Origin: Alphaproteobacteria bacterium
Lineage (GTDB): Bacteria > Pseudomonadota > Alphaproteobacteria > Paracaedibacterales > CAIOTO01
DNA length: 10,464 nucleotides
Assembly (NCBI GenBank): GCA_030727085.1
Contig: JANRCF010000006.1
Coordinates: 17,811 to 28,274, forward strand
Direction of reading: 5' to 3'
The notes under the pieces: generated by a model
What the model was told of the DNA's origin: nothing
The model's input: the letters and a program-made list of their open reading frames with translations, nothing else
Database searches by the model: none
Translations under genes and position numbers: made by a program
In this document: one piece after another, positions 6,647 to 10,464 of the stretch
Numbering within the stretch: the first letter of the stretch is position 1
Layout: every line of letters begins with the position of its first letter

Positions 6647-9600
6647 ATGTTTAATTGGCTCATTTCATTTTCGCTTAAGAATCGAAGGTTTATCCTTCTT
6701 GCTTATTTAGGAATTCTAATGTTTGGCACGGTTATTTTAAAGAATATTCCAGTCGATGTTTTCCCCGATTTAAACCGCCCCACTGTCACGCTCATGACAG
6801 AAGCACCTGGCCTCGCTCCAGAAGAAGTTGAGCAACAAGTTACCTTTCCCATTGAAAGTGCTATGAATGGTTTGCCAGGTGTTTCACGCGTACGCTCTAC
6901 TTCGGGCATGGGTTTATCCATTGTATATGTAGAATTTGACTGGGGTACTGACATTTATCGTAACAGACAGCTTGTTAACGAACGTCTAAATACAACCCTC
7001 TCACAGCTTCCTAGAGGCATTGTTCCTACCTTAGGCCCCATTTCTTCAATTATGGGGGAAATTCTTCTCATTGGCCTAACGAGCACTGATAGTAAGGCTT
7101 CTCCGATGGATTTACGTATGCTCGCAGACTGGGTTATTCGACCTCAACTTCTCACTATTCCTGGTGTTGCGCAGATTGTTTCTATTGGCGGAGAAGTAAA
7201 ACAATATCAGGTTCTACCTAATTTGAATAAAATGTTCGTTTTAGATGTTTCACTAGACGATCTTCTCGACAAGCTTCAAGACTTTAGCAAGAACACAACG
7301 GGTGGCTACATTGAGAAGCAGAAAAATGAGTCGCTTATTCGTTATTTAGGCCAAACAACTTCGTTAGAAGACCTTAGCAAAACAATTATTCGCTATGAAG
7401 AAGGCCGCTCATTAACCCTTTCTCAACTCGCTAACATTCAGTTTGGTGCTAATATTAAGCGCGGGGATGCAAGTGTGGATGGAAAACCCTCTGTCATTTT
7501 ATCCGTTCAAAAACAGCCGGGTGCCAGTACAATTAGTTTAACCAAAGAAATAGAAAAATCACTCGCTGATATTCAGAAAACATTACCAAAAAATATTAAA
7601 GCCGATCGGATATTGTTTAAACAAGCTAGCTTTATTAATCATTCGATTAGCAATATTGAAGAAGCTCTCCGGGATGGTTCCATTTTAGTGGTGATTATCT
7701 TATTTGCTTTCCTAATGAATTTCCGAACAACCTTTATTAGTTTAACGGCAATACCCATTTCTCTACTTATAACGGCTATAATCTTTCATAGCTTTGGTTT
7801 GAGCATTAACACGATGACCCTAGGAGGATTAGCTATTGCCATTGGTGAATTAGTCGATGATGCGGTAGTCGATGTTGAGAATATTTTCAGGCGCCTTAAA
7901 GAAAATTTACAAAAAGAAATTCCTTTTCCCGTTTTACATGTTGTTAAGGAAGCCTCTATTGAAGTAAGAGGCTCCATTGTTTACGCAACTGCTATTGTAA
8001 TCCTTGTGTTCCTTCCATTGTTCGCTTTGAGTGGCATTGAAGGTAAATTGTTTGCACCTTTAGGTGTTGCCTATATCGTTTCCATATTAGCTTCATTGAT
8101 CGTGTCCATTACCCTTACGCCAGTTCTCTCTTATTATTTATTGCCCAAGTTGAAAACGTTTAAAGAACATGGAGATGGCTGGCTCGTTCGTTCTTTAAAA
8201 CAATGGGATACGAAAGTTCTCCACTGGTCGTTTCAGAATTCAAAAATCCCTATACTTGTCGTTGCTAGCTTAACTTTCATAGCTGTCGCTTCTGTTCCCT
8301 TTCTAGGAAAAGCATTTTTACCTCCATTTAATGAAGGAACTGTTGTTGTAGGATTAAGATTACCATCTGGTGCTTCACTAGAAGAATCGAATAAAATTGG
8401 TACAAGAGTAGAAAAACTGCTATTAAAAGTGCCTGAAGTTATCTCTGTCGGCAGAAGAAGTGGACGCGCAGAGTTAGATGAACATGCAGAAAATGTTAAT
8501 TCTTCTGAATTGGATGTGGATTTAAAACCGTCAGACAGATCTCGCCAAGAAATTCTTAAAGATATTCGTTCACGTTTAAGCGTTCTCCCTGAAACAATAT
8601 TAAGTCTAGGTCAACAGATTTCTCACCGACTGGATCATCTTCTTTCAGGCGTGAGAGCTGAACTTGTTATGAAAATATTTGGTCCTGACCTCGATACGTT
8701 AAGAAGCCTTGCAGAAGAGCTCAAATTATCGCTTCAAACGATCCCTGGTATGGCTGATTTACAAGTTGAGCAACAAACGCTCATTCCTCAGCTTCAAATT
8801 AACCCAAACCGTGATGCTGCTTTGAAGTATGGTGTTAATATTAACCAATTGGGAGAAACCATTGAGACGTTGTTCTCTGGAAAAGTTATTAATCAAGTAT
8901 CAGAAGGCCCTAAGCGTTTTGATCTGGTGGTGAGACTTCCTGAAAGCGAACGAACAGACCTCGATAAAATTAGAAACGTCCTCATAGACTCCCCCGCAGG
9001 TAAAATACCTCTCAGGTTTGTAGCTGATGTTGTAGAAAGTCATGGACCAAATGTGATTAATCGTGACAATGCACAAAGGCGTATTGTGGTCATGGCTAAC
9101 ACGAAAGATCGAGATCTTGGCTCAATAGCACAAGACGTGCAAATAAAGATGGCTCAATTTAAATTACCCGAAGGCTATTTTTTCAAGTTTGAAGGACAAT
9201 TTGAAAGCCAGCAACACGCAACACGTTTGATTGGGTTATTATCAATTTTAGCGATTAGCGGTATCTTCATGCTGCTCTATAGCTACTTTCGCTCACTCTC
9301 GTTAGCCTTAATTATTATGACAAATATTCCAATGGCTTTGATAGGAAGCGTCCTTGCTATTTGGCTTACGAATCAGACGTTATCTGTTGCCAGTCTGGTT
9401 GGCTTTATCACTTTAACAGGTATTGCCTCCCGCAATGACATTTTGAAAGTTTCTCACTACAGACATCTTATACAACATGAAAATGGAAGCTTTGGTATTC
9501 CTATGATTATCAGGGGATCTCTAGAGCGCCTTACACCTGTTCTTATGACAGCGCTCGTTGCGGCGTTTGCGCTTATTCCTCTTCTTATCGGAGCAGATCA

Positions 9601-9721
9601 ACCAGGAAAAGAAATTCTTCACCCAGTGGCAACCGTTATTTTTGGAGGTCTTATTTCTTCCACAATATTGGATACTATCCTAACGCCTATTCTTTATTGG
9701 AAATATGGAAAAGAAACGTAA
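6647..9721 (+). CDS. CusA/CzcA family heavy-metal efflux RND transporter
   Basis: A full-length (1024 residues) inner-membrane proton/metal antiporter trimer of the HME-RND class. Helix TM1 (13-31) is followed by IPVDVFPDLNRPTV, typical of the family, then a periplasmic porter half, TM2-6 (about 343-500), TM7 (about 534-552), a second porter half, and TM8-12 (about 862-1018). TM4 reads GELVDDAVVDVEN (400-412), with D405 and E411 likely in proton relay. The C-terminal block GADQPGKEILHPVATVIFGG is also family-typical. Positions matching the Cu(I)-binding methionines of E. coli CusA are not Met (LRLPSG near 570, SSELDVDLKP near 620), so copper export of the Cus type is not supported. TM11 reads GIASRNDILKVSHY (925-938), where relatives I know usually have a Gly and hydrophobic residues instead of D931 and K934. 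AAAAGG lies 6 bases before the ATG. No outer-membrane factor follows. Confidence 0.95.
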   Translation: MFNWLISFSLKNRRFILLAYLGILMFGTVILKNIPVDVFPDLNRPTVTLMTEAPGLAPEEVEQQVTFPIESAMNGLPGVSRVRSTSGMGLSIVYVEFDWGTDIYRNRQLVNERLNTTLSQLPRGIVPTLGPISSIMGEILLIGLTSTDSKASPMDLRMLADWVIRPQLLTIPGVAQIVSIGGEVKQYQVLPNLNKMFVLDVSLDDLLDKLQDFSKNTTGGYIEKQKNESLIRYLGQTTSLEDLSKTIIRYEEGRSLTLSQLANIQFGANIKRGDASVDGKPSVILSVQKQPGASTISLTKEIEKSLADIQKTLPKNIKADRILFKQASFINHSISNIEEALRDGSILVVIILFAFLMNFRTTFISLTAIPISLLITAIIFHSFGLSINTMTLGGLAIAIGELVDDAVVDVENIFRRLKENLQKEIPFPVLHVVKEASIEVRGSIVYATAIVILVFLPLFALSGIEGKLFAPLGVAYIVSILASLIVSITLTPVLSYYLLPKLKTFKEHGDGWLVRSLKQWDTKVLHWSFQNSKIPILVVASLTFIAVASVPFLGKAFLPPFNEGTVVVGLRLPSGASLEESNKIGTRVEKLLLKVPEVISVGRRSGRAELDEHAENVNSSELDVDLKPSDRSRQEILKDIRSRLSVLPETILSLGQQISHRLDHLLSGVRAELVMKIFGPDLDTLRSLAEELKLSLQTIPGMADLQVEQQTLIPQLQINPNRDAALKYGVNINQLGETIETLFSGKVINQVSEGPKRFDLVVRLPESERTDLDKIRNVLIDSPAGKIPLRFVADVVESHGPNVINRDNAQRRIVVMANTKDRDLGSIAQDVQIKMAQFKLPEGYFFKFEGQFESQQHATRLIGLLSILAISGIFMLLYSYFRSLSLALIIMTNIPMALIGSVLAIWLTNQTLSVASLVGFITLTGIASRNDILKVSHYRHLIQHENGSFGIPMIIRGSLERLTPVLMTALVAAFALIPLLIGADQPGKEILHPVATVIFGGLISSTILDTILTPILYWKYGKET

Positions 9722-9819
9722 ATAGATTTTTCCCTTACTAACCTCATCAAACGATAGAAAATTCACACACCCAATTCAACAAATCTTTAGAAAAATGCAA
9801 TATTTTCATTCACGATTGG

Positions 9820-9825
9820 TATAGT
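9820..9825 (+). promoter_or_regulatory. Possible -10 element for the GyrI-like gene
   Basis: TATAGT matches the -10 consensus at five of six positions and lies 34 bases ahead of the ATG at 9859. No good -35 hexamer is found at the right distance (TGCAAT at 9796-9801 is the best, with 18 bases between). The 137-bp gap after the pump gene, with no clear hairpin terminator, also leaves read-through from the operon possible. Confidence 0.3.
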
Positions 9826-9858
9826 ATTAGATGATAAGTTTCACAAGGATTCCAACTC

Positions 9859-10362
9859 ATGCAGCAACAACACCTTTCTCTGCCTGCCATCACGCTTATT
9901 GGCATCGACACTCGCACCAATAATTTCAAGTATGAAACCGGCCCTATGACCAGCAAAATTGGTCCGTGCGCACAGCGCTATGGGCAAGAACAGATATTCA
10001 ATCAAATCACCAATCGTAAAAAACCAGGCACTACGTACTGTGTTTATACTGATTACGAAAGTGACCACACGGGAGATTATACATTTTTCATTGGAGAAGA
10101 AATTGATGCAGATGCAGCCGAATCATACGTACTTGGTGAAGGCTTGAAAAAACTTATTATTCCAGCACAAGATTACGCAAAATTCACAACTGAATCGGGG
10201 CAAATGCCGTTTGTTGTATTAAGTGCATGGCAAAAAATTTGGCAAATGACACCTGAAAGTTTAGGCGGCAAGCGTAGCTTTAAGACTGACTTTCAAATTC
10301 ATGACGAACGATCATTCAATCCAATGAATACGATTGTCGATATTTATGTTGGGGTGGCGTAG
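9859..10362 (+). CDS. GyrI-like / effector-binding domain protein (Cass2-type), stand-alone
   Basis: The 167-residue protein is a single GyrI-like domain, the fold used by AraC/MerR-type regulators such as BmrR and Rob to bind small, often cationic or aromatic ligands. Here it stands alone without a helix-turn-helix. Matching features are the N-terminal strand LPAITLIGIDTRTNN, the central YCVYTDYESDHTGDYTFFIG (61-79), the strand KKLIIPAQDYAKFTTESG, the helix AWQKIW (123-128), and the closing FQIH...VDIYVGVA. Length and order fit the integron-associated Cass2 group. An AAGGA site lies 9 bases before the ATG. It may bind or sequester a toxic compound, or act as an anti-toxicity protein in the manner of GyrI. 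A regulatory link to the adjacent pump is possible but unsupported, because it lacks a DNA-binding domain. Domain identity is good; ligand unknown. Confidence 0.85.
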   Translation: MQQQHLSLPAITLIGIDTRTNNFKYETGPMTSKIGPCAQRYGQEQIFNQITNRKKPGTTYCVYTDYESDHTGDYTFFIGEEIDADAAESYVLGEGLKKLIIPAQDYAKFTTESGQMPFVVLSAWQKIWQMTPESLGGKRSFKTDFQIHDERSFNPMNTIVDIYVGVA

Positions 10363-10464
10363 TTGCCCCTTATACCCATCATAAACCAATCTATTGATTT
10401 CTAAGACGTAATTTTGATTCACGATGGGTTCTCTAATTGTATCTAAGTCAAGTCATATTTTTCT
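10363..10464. other. Trailing non-coding end of window
   Basis: No supportable gene or RNA is visible. ACCCATC (10374-10380) and GATGGGT (10423-10429) are complementary, but 42 bases separate them and no T tract follows, so a terminator is not claimed. Confidence 0.4.

Noticed and set aside
10374..10429. ACCCATC/GATGGGT inverted repeat as a terminator of the GyrI-like gene
   Set aside because: The 42-base loop and the lack of a T tract make an intrinsic terminator unlikely.

Overview
This is an AT-rich window with compact spacing, mixed strands and two disrupted genes. It suggests a proteobacterium, possibly a host-associated gammaproteobacterium. The protobacterial signs are an E. coli-type (long Q-loop) cytochrome bd subunit I, a CydP-like small subunit, Shine-Dalgarno sites and a heavy-metal RND pump. 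The lineage guess is weak because no rRNA or other phylogenetic marker is present.

Left part, minus strand (about 84-1761): a small one-helix CydP-like protein overlaps the start of cydA, the subunit of the bd quinol oxidase that carries the haems. cydA is broken by one in-frame amber codon (972-974). It also ends about two dozen residues short of E. coli CydA, and no cydB start is visible in the 83 bases after it. The oxidase locus therefore looks decayed, unless the stop is an assembly error. Next, on the plus strand, is a 639-residue exported, mostly helical protein that I cannot place in a family (1983-3902).

Centre and right, plus strand (4200-9721): a tightly packed operon, preceded by an AT-rich tandem repeat with internal dyad symmetry. 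Its genes are (a) a His-rich exported protein with two repeats of an H-x12-HIHP domain, now split by a one-base frameshift; (b) a small exported beta-type protein with a HDHGE motif; (c) a periplasmic adaptor whose mature N-terminus also carries a His/Asp motif; and (d) a complete 1024-residue CusA/CzcA-family RND transporter. Genes a-c overlap by 8 bp or less, and c and d are 1 bp apart, so they were probably co-transcribed. The likely joint role is capture of a metal ion in the periplasm and its export across the envelope. The pump lacks the methionines that bind Cu(I) in E. coli CusA, and no outer-membrane channel or metal sensor is encoded nearby. The metal and the exit channel are therefore unknown.

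Right end (9859-10362): a stand-alone GyrI-like (effector-binding/Cass2-type) protein without a DNA-binding domain, in its own transcription unit after a 137-bp gap. Nothing supportable was seen in the last 100 bases.
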